A stretch of 64,000 bases of DNA from the NCBI GenBank assembly GCA_047967505.1, contig CM106540.1. One strand, written 5' to 3'. Within the stretch, counting starts at the first letter, position 1, and every line of letters starts with the position of its first letter. This document shows, in pieces, positions 45,526-57,960 of the stretch. The stretch is from Dipteris shenzhenensis. Lineage: Eukaryota; Polypodiophyta; Polypodiopsida; Gleicheniales. The notes under the pieces are model-generated. The model was given only the letters and a program-made list of their open reading frames with translations, ran no database searches and was not told the DNA's origin. Made by a program: the position numbers and the translations under genes.

Positions 45526-46869
45526 CAGAAAAGAAAATAAAAGGGCAGATGAGTTAGCTACTCAAGCCATTGGAGTACAAGACCGGGGGGTGGTTTCTTT
45601 GGTAGACACTGGATGGCCAGAACTGCAAGATGTTCAGCAATATGTGGAAGAAGGCATGTTTCCTCAAGGGTTAACTCCACAACAGAAGCAGAGATTGGTA
45701 AGGAAGGCTTGTCCCTATACTATTGTTGATGACATTCTTTATAAATTGGGAAAAGATAAGGTGCTCCCTCGGGTGGTCCATCCCATGGAGACTAGGAGAA
45801 TCCTAGAAATGTGTCATGAATGCTCTGGTCATTTTGCTTCAGCAAGCACAGCTAGGAGAATTCTTAATGCAGGGTACTTTTGGCCACGCCTCCATAAGGA
45901 TGTATATGAATGGTGTCGAAGTTGTAAAGTATGCCAAAAGTTTGAAAGGCGACAGTTGATTCCTGGGCCCTTGAAGCTATTCCAGCATATGGACCATTTG
46001 AGAGGTGGGGGTTGGACTTTGTGGGACCACTCCCTCGCTCATCTCAAGGCAAGCATTATTTATTGGTGGCCACAGATTATGTGACTCGATGGGCAGAGGC
46101 CAAGGCCAGAGTCAATAGTAAGGCAAGCACAGTTGCAAAATTTCTCTTTGATCAAATTTGTTCACGCTTTGGTTGTCCTTTGGAAATTCTCACTGATGGA
46201 GGAACCTCTTTTAGAAATGAACTAATTGAAGATGTGGTGCATAAGGTAAAGATAAATCATAGCATGTCCACGCCATACTATCCTCAATGTAATGGCTTGG
46301 TTGAGAAAACAAATGGATTGTTGTGCAATTCAATGGGAAAGCTTATTGACACCAAGAAAAGGCATTGGGATAGGCACTTGGCAGAAGTTTTATGGGCTTA
46401 CAGAACCACACATAAGCTAGCTATTGGGTTTACTCCATTCCAACTAGTGTATGGAATAGAAGCCATTTTACCCATTGAATTGGAGATACATAGTCTTCGC
46501 ATAGCTGTTGCAAGAATAGAAGGACAGGAGGATGCCTATGCTCAACGCTTGGTACAGCTAGAAGCCTTGGATGAATGTAGATTACAGGCCTTACAAAACT
46601 TGGAATCTTCTCAAAGAAGGCGCAAGGCCCGTTTTGACACCAAATTACGCAAGAAGAAAGATATTGCAGAAGGAGATTTGGTAATGAGATTTGATAGCCG
46701 TCTAGACAAGCGGCTAGACAAAAAGTTTATCGGCCGATGGGAGGGACCATATCGAGTCAAAAAGAAGTTCACGAATGGAACCTTTCAGCTTGAGGATGTT
46801 GATGGCATGGTGATACCCGGACGCACCAATGAGTATCGCCTTAAATTCTTCTATGCTCGACCACCATGA
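45526..46869 (+). pseudogene. Element B integrase, one frameshift
   Basis: 45590-46000 contains the zinc-binding region (MCHECSGHF..CRSCKVCQKF). A one-base change near 46000 shifts the frame, and 46012-46869 continues with the catalytic core: Asp in DFVGPLP, Asp in ILTDGGTSF and Glu in NGLVEKTNG, then a C-terminal domain ending FFYARPP. No chromodomain is seen, as expected for the Tat group. Confidence 0.93.
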
Positions 46870-46919
46870 GGGCCAGTAGACCCTCTCTGTACTAGAGAAG
46901 ATCTGCTGGGGGGGGAAGA

Positions 46920-48826
46920 TGTGACGCTAAAAATTGATATTTTTAACTTTGCATTGATATTGTTTTTCTCTATGTTTGATAAGGGTTTGAGTATCAAGTG
47001 ATAGCCTAGCGGCTCTCACTTATTTCTATTTTCTATGATATTGTATGGGATTGAGAGGATGAGTAGAATGGCTCATTGTAAATACCATAGGTATGAATTA
47101 TAAATACCTTGGTATGGGGTGAGAGTTATTTGTGTATGGGATATTATGAGTTTTTAGAAGATAGAAAGAGTGAGTCATATAAAGAGGTGGGCTCATGTTT
47201 ATGTGTTCCAATAATATAAGAGAGGCCACATGCCAAGCATGTGGAAGGCATGTGGAGGAGTGTGAAGTCAAGAGGAATCCTTCTAGAACTCCTATGTGGA
47301 ATAAGGAGGATGTGGACATGTGGAAAAGAGAGGGTCCCTATGGGCTCCATGTGGGGAGACTCTTGACTTTCTCAATATTTTAAGAGTCTTGAGCATCTTT
47401 TGATGGGACACATGGCAAGAGTAGCCAAAAAAGGACATGGATAGTGACATATGTGCTTATGTGGTTGATGGGGAAAAGAATCTACAGGCGGCAATTGTAA
47501 ATGGGTGAAGGAGGGTGATAAAATCTCTATAAAAGGAGCCCTCCTCTCCCTTGTTCATCAATCTCTTCTACCATTAGGCCTTATGTTGCTGTAGTTCTAG
47601 TCTCCCCAAGCTTCTTCCATGAGCCTTCTCTCCCTCTTGTAGATATTCTCTTATGTAGACTCTTGAGTCCTTCTCTCTCTAGTTTATTCTCTCTCTATGA
47701 GTAGTCTTGGAGCTTCCGCTCCCTCTTGTATGTATGAAACATCTTCTTCTCCCTTGTGTTTGTAGTGTTGAAGTGGATTCCCACTCTATTTGTAATGAAG
47801 GTCACTTCAGGTTCTCTCTCTCTTGAGTGTCTCTTCCCTTTTTCTTTCTTTCAAAGCCTTAAAAGTTCTTTCTATTCGGCTGCTCACTGTGCACACATGG
47901 TCCATTTGTTTCCCGAGCCACTATGCAAACTTCTTCCCCTCTTCTAGGCGAAATCTATGAGGGGTGGATCGTTGATGAAGGTGGAGTCTTGAGGGAGCAT
48001 CCTGCTCAGGCGAAATTAGCCTGGGTGGAGGGAGGGTGGAGGGTAGTTTTCATGACAGTTTGACCCCCTGTTAGTGTTTTGCTCATAACTTTCTGCTCGG
48101 TAGTCCAATTATAATGAAATTTATATCAGCACGAAGCTCTCTTCAAGGCGCATGTTTGTGTATAATCAAATCTTGAATCAAATACTGTTGCAGAAAGTTA
48201 TGAGTCTCTGTGTTTGATAGTCTGTTTTCATGATAGTTTTACCCCCCTTCTAGTAGACTGTCCATATCTCTTCAACTATCTATCTGTTTTCAATGAAACT
48301 TATATCAGCGTGAAGCCCATCTCAAGGCGCATCTCTTTGTGTGTTTGAATCTCTGATATCATATCTCTACTGAAAGTTATAGGCCTTTGTGTCTAATGAC
48401 AGTTTGTAGAGTGTTTTGAGCTAAGTGTAAAGGTGTCTATGAAGGAGGTGCAATGTTTCCTCGGAATCTACCCATCCGACCTAATCAGCCCCTTCAAACT
48501 CCTCGATATATATCAGTTCATATCATGTTGAGCTGCAAGATCTTCTTTCAACAATATATCGCTCTTCTCTTTGGCGCAGACCGCCCGGCTCGCTGAGATT
48601 ATGGCCTCTGCTGATCCTTTCCTTCTCCCTATGCTTGATTACAACATCACTTGGGATGTTACCATCTTCATTCTTATCTGAGGGAGGAAAGTATGGTGTG
48701 GTATCTTGGCATAAAAGCTTCTTTCTAATGTTCCATTCTCAATGATAAATATCTTTGGCAATCAGTTCGAAAGCAGCAGGAAGTGAAGAGGTGCGTGAAG
48801 TTTATTACCCCCAACTTCATGTCACA
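46920..48826 (+). repeat. 3' LTR of element B (1907 bp)
   Basis: Preceded by the purine tract GGGGGGGGAAGA (46908-46919). TATA box 47528-47534. Contains a short extra GGAGGGTGG duplication near 48030. Confidence 0.95.
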
Positions 48827-48989
48827 GTACCATGGAGCAAAAACACATACACATGGCCTACATCATATGGTGACCAGAGGTGTTTACAAAACACACAAAA
48901 CACAATAGTTTATTTCATTCATTTTGGAGGACTATCCAGGCTGAGTACCTTGACATAAAAAGAGAGATCTGGAGCATACATATGATTTA

Positions 48990-49660
48990 AAATGCATAAT
49001 CTTCAAAGGATGCCTCATCTTGTGGAGGCTCATGAACTGAAAGTAGATTTGCATTTTCTGTCTTTGCTTTGGCTCTGCAAAATTTCTCATGATGGTTGTT
49101 CTTGCCACAGTGTTTGCATGGATTAATTTTGAAGTAGTCTTTTGAAATGTGATTTGTCTTTCCACAGTGATTGCAAGGGGTAAACTTGCCCTTCTAGAGT
49201 TTTACAGCATAAACAGTGTCATTGCCTTTCCTAAGCTCCATATGCCTTTCTTCTTCTTGGAGAGCAGAGATAATACCTTCAAGATTAGGATTAGGAAGAT
49301 TTTTCAAAGTGGTAACTATATGATCATAATCTTCAGGCATACTCTTAAGTAACACTGCCATAGCATCATCTAGAGTAATAGGAGAGTTGATAGAAGCTAA
49401 TTGAGTCATAAGACTCCTCATGTAGTTGACATGAGCTGCCAAAGTAGTGCCACTAACCATCTTCAATTCAAAGAAAGAGATTTTGAGTGATAATTTAGAG
49501 ATGTGAGAGCTAGCACCAAAAATCATGTCAAGCTTCTGCCAAGCTTCTGAAGGAGACTCTACATCAGAGATGTGGTGAATATAATCATCTCCTAAAGCAA
49601 GAGCATTGAAAAGAAAGAACAAATTACAAGAAGTGGGTCTTCTATGCAAGATGCTAGCTC
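48990..49660 (-). pseudogene. Copia gag fragment of remnant F (minus strand)
   Basis: 49649-49194 minus is open and reads as UBN2-type gag: HISDVESPSEAWQKLDMIFG, then HVNYMRSLMTQLASINSPIT and MPEDYDHIVTTLKNLP. Past the stop at 49194 two zinc knuckles follow (CNHCGKTNHISKDY and CKHCGKNNHHEKFC, about 49190-49090). The gag N-terminus is missing at 49660, where the next unit begins. With the LTR at 38817-39104 it formed one minus-strand element with pol deleted, later split by B. Confidence 0.8.
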
Positions 49661-49689
49661 TCTCAACCTAGTTAAGTGTCCCATCAAGC

Positions 49690-51140
49690 ATATTACCTTA
49701 CTTGATGGAAGCCCATTGCAACAATATGTGCCCATGGACCACGTTGCTGGCATGGATGAGGTGGTCAATGATCGAATGTTGAAAAGGGGTGATCCATCTT
49801 CAAAGAAAAGAAGGTACACTTTCATTAATAGGGTGCCTAAACAAAGAGACCCGAAGTCTGTCACGGATGCCATAACTTCCATTGCAAGGGCTACATACAC
49901 ATGTACGAATTTGTTGCTGTCAAATACAAGAGAAAACCCACCCTCTTCAGAGGGAAGTGTTGTTGTTGAGCTACCATACCAAATGTTTCCAGAGAACTTG
50001 CTACTCCAACTAGATAATTGTGGGTCTGAGAACAAAAATTGTTTGCATACCTTTCTCTTCTTGTAGTAAGGGGCATTTTCAAGACAGTTCAATTGGTCTT
50101 CTTGATGGCAAGACACACCCATGAGGACATTGATGCAATGTTCAGTAGGCTCTATGAGAGCTTCCAAGTGGGGACAAACATTCACTTTCCCTCATTTGAT
50201 AGATACATTCAAAAAATGTACATCATCTTCACCAGCACCATTTCTTCTTACATGGGTTCCTAACTTCAAGGATTATGTGGATTGCTACCTATGTGATGGG
50301 AAAGAAATGCTAGTTGGTCATGCAAAGCCATTACAATTTCGATTTTATATGCAAGGTGACAGACCTATGATGTAGTACAAGGTGCATCCAAAATCACCAA
50401 ATCGGATGCCCACCACTGAAGGGGGAATTGAGATGTGGAAGAAAGATAGTGAGGGTCGACCATTGTTGCCAACAAGTTGTCTAGATATACTGCCAATGGC
50501 TGCATTTGTGAGAGATAACTTGCAATTAATATCAAGCATAAAGGATTACAGTAAGTTTTGGGAGAGATTTGCAAGTGGAAATAATGCATCGTATGAGTCC
50601 TACATTAGGCCAGTGATAGACTACTGGAAAACCATGATTGTTGAGCTCGAACATGAAAACATCTCAGAGATAGGAGTGTACAGAGACTTTTGGCCAAGAA
50701 CACAATCGCCTCATGAGGAGGATGATATAGATGCTTGCATTAATGAGTTCCAAGGCTATGAGGAATGGAATGATCACTATTGCAGGCCGCTACAAGGTAA
50801 ACCAAGGGAAGAGTTTAGACCAATGGTGGATGTTAAGCAAGGCGACTTCGTGTTGGTGAGGCCATCAGACCCTATATACCCCATATGACTTGGGGTTGCC
50901 GTATCAAGTGCCAAGATGTCCTAACTTTAAGAAATTATTAATTCAGTATTGGACACCATCAATTAAGAGAAAGGGGCTCAGTGATGCAGATGCCTATGTT
51001 GACTACTAGAACAAGTATTGGGCATAGAATAGGTTGGATCTATAGGTATGGGAGTGTATTGATGCATTGGTCTAGTCATGGACATTAAAAGCCATAAATA
51101 AACCCAAGAAGATTAAGATTCCATGGAGTGTATATATCAA
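49690..51140 (+). pseudogene. DUF7869-like (transposase-like) pseudogene fragment
   Basis: Joined across frame changes near 50038 and 50200 and stops at 50373, 50886 and later. Key block: LLLQLDNCGSENKN (49998-50040) followed by FAYLSLLVVRGIFKTVQL and HTHEDIDAMFSRL (about 50110-50150). This D-N...HTHEDID..F pattern is typical of eukaryotic proteins annotated DUF7869, which look like RNase H-fold transposase cores. The C-terminal part ends in VKQGDFVLVRPSDP (about 50835-50875), like a small chromatin-reader fold. The N-terminus is lost against the copia gag fragment. Confidence 0.6.
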
Positions 51141-52100
51141 AGCATAGGAGAGTTTGCTTGGTATCAGAGCATAAAAAATGGTGATGATTTTCTCCCTCTT
51201 GATCTCCCAAACTTCCGTTGTAATATGTGTTCTCATGTGATGTTTCTCAATTGTTGTTATCTTATCAAGGGATATTTGCATATTATTAATATGACAATTT
51301 TTAGAAGTTGTCTTTCACCACCAACAACTTTGTTTGTAGTGGTTCACTTTGCACAGTGTTTGTTAACACCACCAACTGGTGTTTATTAACATCTCAAATA
51401 AAATATACATGTTGTCCGCAAACAGTGTTTATTAACACCACCAAATACATGATTTTCAAACTCTACCACAAATGCATGCTTTGTTTTGGTTATTATACCC
51501 AATGAAACTTTTCACAACCAATGAAGTTTTTCATAACCATTGAAATTTCGAAATATCAGCATATTCAATATTGGAAAAAATCCCACAATCAATGAAAATT
51601 TTCCCAAATTTAATGAAACCTTTCCCAAATTTAATGAAATCCACCTAATTTCAAAATTCCCAAAATGCAACTTTTGTCCCACTTTATCTAATACAGTGTT
51701 TTATATATTATAAGCTTTCTCCTTGCTTTTCCTATTTAATAAGCTTTCTCTTTACCATCTGCATCCATGTTGAGCATATTTTGCAGTTAGAGCAAACTTA
51801 TCCATGAAGAGGGATGATATTCTATAATTGGGGAGTGTATCCTTCAAGGGAGGGAGACAGACACCATGGGGCCTTAACAAGTGAGAGGCAAAAGATGGGA
51901 GTGAAAGGGATAGGAGACCACATGAGCAAAAGACTATTATATATATATCTATATATATATATATATATATCCCGACTGAAAAGATAACTCATATTAACAA
52001 CAAAAAATATTTACAATAGTAAAAAAAAGGTAAAAAGTTTGCCGCTTTTAAGGGGACAAAGGCTATTACATCCATAGTTTCCCTAGAGTATTGAAAACCT
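51141..52100. other. Non-coding, AT-rich, with (TA)n microsatellite
   Basis: No coding features. TGTTTATTAACACCACCAA-type phrases recur at 51360-51440, and AAT(T)TAATGAAA phrases at 51600-51640. A TA dinucleotide run occupies about 51936-51970. Confidence 0.6.
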
Positions 52101-54198
52101 TGTTTTCCTTCCAAAAAACTATATTGTTTTCTTAGCTTGCTTAATGATCCTTTGGCCTAAGGTTCTTCCATAATGTGGTCTCTAAAAAACAACATCGTTC
52201 CTATACCTCCAAAGATACAAAATCATTGTTCCCCTTACAATTATCCACACCTCCCATATGGAATCATTGAGATTGCCCCAGTCCCCCAAAAGAGCAATCT
52301 TCCATCTGACCTTTATTTGTATCTCCACTATTTCTCTCCAAATTTCTCTAGCAAAGAAACAATCCCAGAGCACATGAAAGTGCATTTCCTTGCATTTCTC
52401 CGGCCTGAGTCCTAGACTTGATTGAATGTCTTGAGCCCCTTGTCATAAAGTTTTCTTACCAGTCATGGATGAGAGCTTATGAACGGTGGACCACTGTTGA
52501 GAGGCCAGTCAGTCAACCACAATGATCTTCCAAGGGAGGCATCATTGCTTAAGGCTCTAAGCCTACCCCAGTAGCAACCATGTATCTTTATTTTCCATAT
52601 TTTCATCAGCCTTGACATTTACTTAGACTACTTTATTTTGATAGCCTCTTCTGAAAAGAGGACGTCTTACCCTGGGAAATTAACACCCCTAGGAGCATTC
52701 AAGCAGATCAAGGATCATGACACTTTAGCCCATGACTGTGAGAAGTCCATCTATAGCAGCCAATTAGTGCATAGCCTCTCATTTTTATCTTTCATGGGGC
52801 TTAGCCCCAAACCACCATCTCTTTTAGAAGCTGAAAGCATGCCCAAATTGATCGCGTGCCATCTGTTCTCCCATAAAAAGTTAGTAATTGCCTTATCAAT
52901 TTTCCTGAGATTCGTTTTTGTGACTGGCATAACTAAAAGTATATAAACCGATAGCTCTAGATTCAAGCACATGCTTTGCTATTGTGACCCTTCCCGCCAG
53001 TGCTATCATTTCTCTTGACCACTTTGCCAGTTTTCCTTTGATTTTCAAATAAGCCCAATCGGATTTCTGCTTGTTGAAAGAAACCCCAACTCCTAGTGGG
53101 CATCCTAAATATCTTATTATTTGTCCCTTTGGGATCCAATTGAGCTGAAAATTCTGTGTCCACTGAGGTGGATCACCCCACCCAAGCCACAATGCGGTTG
53201 TCTTCTCTTGGTTGATCCTTGAATCTAACAAGGCAGCAAATTCCTTAAGTAACTCCATAAATCTGTTGACATTGTCTTCTGTCCCAGCTAAGAAATTGGT
53301 GTTATCATCAGCAAAGAACTACGAGCAAAAATCAGGGTTATCTGGTAGCCTCAACCCTCTAATGCTCCCACTACTTAGGTGCTAATCAATCTAAACCAGG
53401 ACAGGCTAAGTTACTAAAGCAAAAAGAACGGTGCCAATGGGCATCCCTGCCTTATTGACCTTCGTAATGAAAATTTCTGGAAATGATAGCCATTAAGAGA
53501 TATTGTGGCCTAGGCATTGGAGAATAGCATCTTAACCAACTTGCAGAAACCACTTCCAAAGCCAAGTGCCTGCATGGTGTGAATGACAAACTCCCAAGTC
53601 ACCCGTCATAAGCTTTCTCTAGATCAAGGTTTAACATTACAACCCTTTCATTATGAGTCAATGCATAATCCACAGCAATTAAGGCATTCAGCACAACCTC
53701 ATGGATGTTTCTGCTTGCTACAAATCCGAACTATTTAGGATGAACCAATCTTGCGAGTATGAACTTAATCCTGTTAGCCAATGCTTTGGCAATAACCTTA
53801 TTGGATGTGTTTAGCATAGAAAGTGGCCTCCATTGATTTTGTTTGAGTCTGTTACATCCTTTTGGGATCAATTTGATTACTCCTGTGTTGATCATGCTAG
53901 GGAGCTCGCCCTTACTACAACACCAGTTGATTAAACGCACAATCTGATACTTGCATGTGTCCCAATAGTTTTGAAAGAAATCCACAGGCATCCCATCTGA
54001 TCCTGGCATTTTTTCTCTAGCCATCTGCATCATTGTGTACTTTATTTCAGATTTTGAAAAGGGCCTCTGTAGCATCATTACTTCATGCCTAAATACCTTC
54101 CTTGGTAGGTTTGCCAGAAAATGCGCCATTCTTGACTCATAATCTACAGGCACCTTTGGTTTCTTGCCAACAATATTCGAAAGATGATAAGGTTGCAT
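52100..54198 (-). mobile_element. LINE (L1-type non-LTR) retrotransposon fragment, decayed
   Basis: Minus strand. RT start at 54198-53731: KMPGSDGMPVDFFQNYWD, VIKLIPKG and WRPLSMLNTSNKVIAKALANR, the classical L1-type RT blocks. After several stops comes DLEKAYD-like sequence near 53630, then 53258-52751 with EKTTALWLGWG, IRYLGCPLGVG and KLAKWSREMIALAGRV. The end at 52385-52182 resembles the zf-RVT tail (HVLWDCFFAREIW). No endonuclease domain; 5' truncated near 54198. No clear poly(A) is seen at the low-coordinate end. Confidence 0.88.
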
Positions 54199-54293
54199 TG
54201 AGGCTAAAGGATGTACAAGGATTCAAAATCGATGGAGCCTATGTTTCCACAAATGTGAGGATGAGAGCATGTTTGAGAGTGTCCCACATCAAG

Positions 54294-54350
54294 CAAGAGC
54301 CCCCATTTTTGTTCCCTCATTAATTGGCATCCCACATGCACAAGACGTAA
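54294..54350. repeat. Short repeat flanking element C, left copy
   Basis: GAGCCCCCATTTTTGTT to GGCATCCCACATGCACAA, repeated at 63750-63800 and, in part, 63812-63855. The last bases GAGCT (54351-54355) form the left target duplication of element C. Confidence 0.8.
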
Positions 54351-54355
54351 GAGCT

Positions 54356-54609
54356 TAACAAAATATGAAGAGGGGAGAGGAGAAGAGTGGAGATGAGGAG
54401 AGAGGGCACAGCTAGAGAGCACACCACAAATGACTAACTGTACAGTAAATTTAGTTGAAAAAATAGAATATATACAAACCCATTTAGGGTTAGGGTTAGG
54501 GGATCTAACCCTTTCCTTTATAGCACTCTATAAGGTTAGTGCTATGCACATATCACGTGATGGTGCTATGCACACATGATCACATGATGTTGAGCATGAA
54601 CTCTCAACA
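54356..54609 (-). repeat. 3' LTR of element C (254 bp)
   Basis: Minus strand TGTTGAGAG to TTTTGTTA. Contains a telomere-like run TTTAGGGTTAGGGTTAGGGG at 54483-54502. A purine-rich GAGGGAAGG lies just upstream on the minus strand. Confidence 0.93.
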
Positions 54610-54676
54610 CCTTCCCTCTAGATCAACATCATGAAGTAGGCCTTCCCTCAAGATGATGATTCTAGGGAATCGAAGA

Positions 54677-54923
54677 CTCAGGGGGGTCACTATGTATAAA
54701 CCCTCTATATCACGTGCGTTCAAGGCCTATATTTAAAATCCCTTATCTGTAAATTTTTTCATTAATAAAATGTACCCCTTTTCTATACAAATCTGTAATT
54801 TTTTTCCAAAACTATTTTAAATAATCCCTTATGTATATTTATTTCTGTAAATTTTAGAAATAAAAAATATTCTTCTGTTGAACTCACGTGATAGGGTTAC
54901 ATATGATGAGTGACCCCCCCGAG
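54677..54923. mobile_element. MITE with about 40-bp terminal inverted repeats
   Basis: Ends start CTCAGGGGGGTCACT and (reverse strand) CTCGGGGGGGTCACT; pairing extends inward to TATCACGTG.GTTCAA. Flanked by the 8-bp direct repeat ATCGAAGA (54669-54676 and 54924-54931). 247 bp, AT-rich centre, no ORF. An 8-bp duplication fits hAT-type transposition, but the terminal sequence is not diagnostic. Confidence 0.82.
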
Positions 54924-54989
54924 ATCGAAGAAGGAGTGAGCATTACATTCCATCACACCCCTTTAATGGGAATGTCCTTCCTCTGCATC

Positions 54990-56256
54990 AAACCAAGAGC
55001 TAGTCGGTGTTTCTCGAATAGGTCTTTACCGAGTGGTTTGGTAAAGATGGCTGCAACATTCTCTTTGCTATCACAATGCTGTAGTGTGATGTCACCAAGT
55101 ACACTCTTTCTCTGATGAAGTGCTCTCTGACATCAATGTGCTTTGTCCTGGAGTGATATATTGGATTCTTGGCCAATGCTTGAGCCGATTGATTATCACA
55201 GTTTATTGTTGTTGGCTTTGACTCATCAAAGTAATCTATTTCTGACAATAATATTTTGAGCCATATAGCCTCACATGCACCTGTAGTGAGTGCTCTATAT
55301 TCTGTTTCTGCTAAAGACAAAGAAACACTTGGCTGTTTGTTTGACAACCATGATATAGCACCTTGACCAAGGAAAATGCATATCCTTGTGTCGATCTCCT
55401 GGTCTCATGATCTCTAGCATAGTCACTATCATAGTATCCATGCAACCGTGGATGAATTCCTTTGTATTCTATCCCAAACTGTCTTATACCTCTGATGTAT
55501 CTCAAGACTCTTTTGGCTGCATTCCAGTGAGACTATTTTGGATTTGCCATAAACTGTGCTAGTGAGCTTACTGCATAGCAAATATCTGGCTGTGTGATTG
55601 TCATATATATAAGAGATTCGATGAGTTGCTTGTAGTATCTGTCATTGACTGTAGGCTTTTCTGAATCTTTAGTAAGTCTCAAACTCTGTTCCATGGGAGT
55701 GGTTGCAATCTTGCAATCTGCCATATGAAACTTCTTCAGGAGACTGTCAACATACTTGAGCTGACTCATGAATGTGCTATCTGAATCTCTCCAGAACTCA
55801 ATTCCAAGACAATAGTGCATAAGTCCAAGATCTTTCATGTCAAAATTTGCACATAAGTCTTGTTTTAGTTTTTTGATAAAGCTATCCTTGCTTCTTGTCA
55901 CAATCAGATCATCTATGTACAAAAGTGCAATAGTAATGTCTTCCCCTTGAACTTTGTAGTAGAGAGCATGATCTGCATTGGACTTCATGTATCCCAGATC
56001 AATAAAATACTTGTGAATTCTGTTGTACCAAATTTTGGGTGCTTGCTTTAAGTCGTAGAGACTTTTCTTAAGATGGAAAACCTTATTCTCCTTTTTTGGT
56101 TCAACATAACTTGCTTGTTGTTTCATGTAGACATCCTCGTCTAGATAACCATTGAGAAATGCATTCTTGACATCGAGTTGATACACATTCCATTTGCTGA
56201 GTGTCGCTAGTGATATCAAGAACTGTATGGAATCCATCTTTGCTACTGGAGCATAA
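54990..56256 (-). pseudogene. Element C copia RT (second part) and RNase H
   Basis: Minus strand. 56237-55533 is open: WNVYQLDVKNAFLNGYLDED, LYDLKQAPKIWYNRI and the catalytic LLYIDDLIVTR, through to ICYAVSSLAQFMANPK. After a TAG it goes on as RYIRGIRQFGIEYKG and RNase H (SLAETEYRALTTGACEAIWL, INCDNQSAQALAKNP, RTKHIDVREHFIRE) with a frame change near 55330. The upstream part of RT is at 62470-62788, on the other side of element D. Confidence 0.93.
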
Positions 56257-56261
56257 GTCTC

Positions 56262-56394
56262 TGTTAGAGCTATATATAGCTTGCCCTAACTTGAACTAGG
56301 TCTCACCTATATATATGTAACTAGTGATCAATATGAATCAGTCTTTGGGAGTCTATTTGGTGTGTCTATCATCTCTTCTTCTTCTCTCTCAACA
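56262..56394 (+). repeat. 5' LTR of element D (133 bp)
   Basis: TGTTAGAGCTATATATAGC start, CTCTCAACA end; unusually short for a copia LTR. Confidence 0.93.
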
Positions 56395-56406
56395 TGGTAT
56401 CAGAGC
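56395..56406 (+). other. Primer-binding site of element D
   Basis: TGGTATCAGAGC directly after the 5' LTR; initiator tRNA-Met type. Confidence 0.9.
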
Positions 56407-57046
56407 TACAAAGGTTTTGCTATTGTATGCTCATTGTAATGAAGAAAGACAAAAAGTATTAGTTGTTGATTTGATTACACAGCGCTTTCAGTATCTCATC
56501 GCTTATTTTCTCTTGTCGATTTCGACATGTCTAACTTGATGTAGTTTTTTGGAGGTCTTCTGGTGCAAATTTGAGAAAGTTATTAGTGGCAAATGGATCA
56601 TATATAAATTTGCCAAGCGTATCTCTCGTCGTGCTCTTCGTTTTGAGCACTTAAACGCCCTAATTGGACTTTGGAGCAGAAAGTTACTTCAGTTTTCGTG
56701 ACGACTACTTTTTTTCTTGGTTTCGTGATCGGCACGCTTGTACTGCTTTTTGCCAAGAATCTCGTGGCTTTGTGATAAATGTATTGGTTTCATGATCAGC
56801 ACGATCATAGTGCTTTTTGCCAAAAATACCTCTGTTTCATGATCAACAAGTTTTGCTTTTCTCCAAAAATATCGTGGTTTCGTGATCAACCAGCTCAAAG
56901 CGCTTTCTTGGCATGCATGCTATTTCTAGTATACTCCCATCTCACGTTCTATCCTTTTTTAGGGTATCTCGAGTTTTATATTTTTAGAGTGACCATTGTA
57001 TTCTTGATCATTGACGTGAGCTCTAACAAATGTATTCTGCCGAAGT

Positions 57047-57960
57047 ATGATGGCAATGTCTATAATCGTCAATGGCTTTCCTTCTAGCCAACGATCTGTT
57101 CCTCTATTTCAAGGACATGGTTTTCCTGGTTGGAAAGTGAAGATGTTTTTGATACTCGAAGGTGATAATATTTTAGATATTGTTCTTGATGATCTCGTTT
57201 GTCCACCCCAACCTATTGATGCAACTCCGAATCAAGCTCTTGTGACTCAAGGCCCTCTCTTTAAGCAATGGAGATCTGACTTTGCTGATTGGCGTTCTCG
57301 TGATAAAGCAGCTCATCAGTATATTTTATCTGCTCTACATGATTCTCTTATGCTGGATGTATTTGCCCTTCCTTCTTCTCATGCAATATGGGAATATCTT
57401 GTTTCTACTTTTGAGAAGAAATTTGCCATACAGATTCTTTATCTTCATAATCTTTTGAGCACTCCGTACAAAGTTGGAGCTCCTATGACAACTCATATTG
57501 ACTCATTCAAGAATATCGTCAATCAACTTGCTGCTACTGGTGCACCTGTTCCACGAAATTAATTGGTGACCTATCTTCTCGACACAGTCCAGGATCCATT
57601 ATATGATAATATTGTTACCATCCTTTCCAACAAAAACGAGATTGATTTTGATCAAACATGTATTTCTTTGATTTAGTACGCTCAACGGCGCGAGCGTCGT
57701 AAAGACCCTCATGAATCTGTGATGATAACATTGGATGATGCAGATTCAGAGACAGCTTGTGTTGCTCACAAGCATCCTTTCTTTAAATATGGACGTGGTA
57801 GTTATGGACGTGGTGGTCATCCATATAGAGGTGGCAATTCTTCTCATCTCAAATATCCTGAGAAACATTGTTCTTACTGTGATAAGCATGGTCATGTTAT
57901 CTCTGATTGTTGGGCTCGGCAATATGATGAGGAACATGATGTTACCACTACTTGCAACCC
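57047..57960 (+). pseudogene. Element D gag with zinc knuckle (broken)
   Basis: Open to TAA 57560, then TAG 57674. PLFQGHGFPGWKVKMFLIL and WRSRDKAAHQYILSALHD are copia gag features. Zinc knuckle CSYCDKHGHVISDC at 57869-57910. A one-base frame change near 57955 leads into the pol frame, which starts with a second Cys-rich motif (CEYCGGNHPSF) at about 57970. The 56407-57046 leader has no recognised gene. Confidence 0.85.

Larger units (their letters stand above)
39311..48826 (+). mobile_element. Ty3/gypsy Tat-type element B, full length
   Basis: LTRs at 39311-41203 and 46920-48826, flanked by the 4-bp duplication GTAC (39307-39310 and 48827-48830). It holds the same genes as element A plus a complete integrase. 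Coding defects: a 14-base deletion in gag near 42270, a CAA-to-TAA stop at 44665, and one-base losses near 44822, 45500 and 46000. It was inserted into copia remnant F. Length 9.5 kb. Confidence 0.96.

Noticed and set aside
20516-48826. Envelope-like gene after integrase or before gag in the Ty3 elements
   Set aside because: Integrase runs directly to the polypurine tract, and the pre-gag ORFs lack signal peptide plus anchor arrangement; no env-like features.
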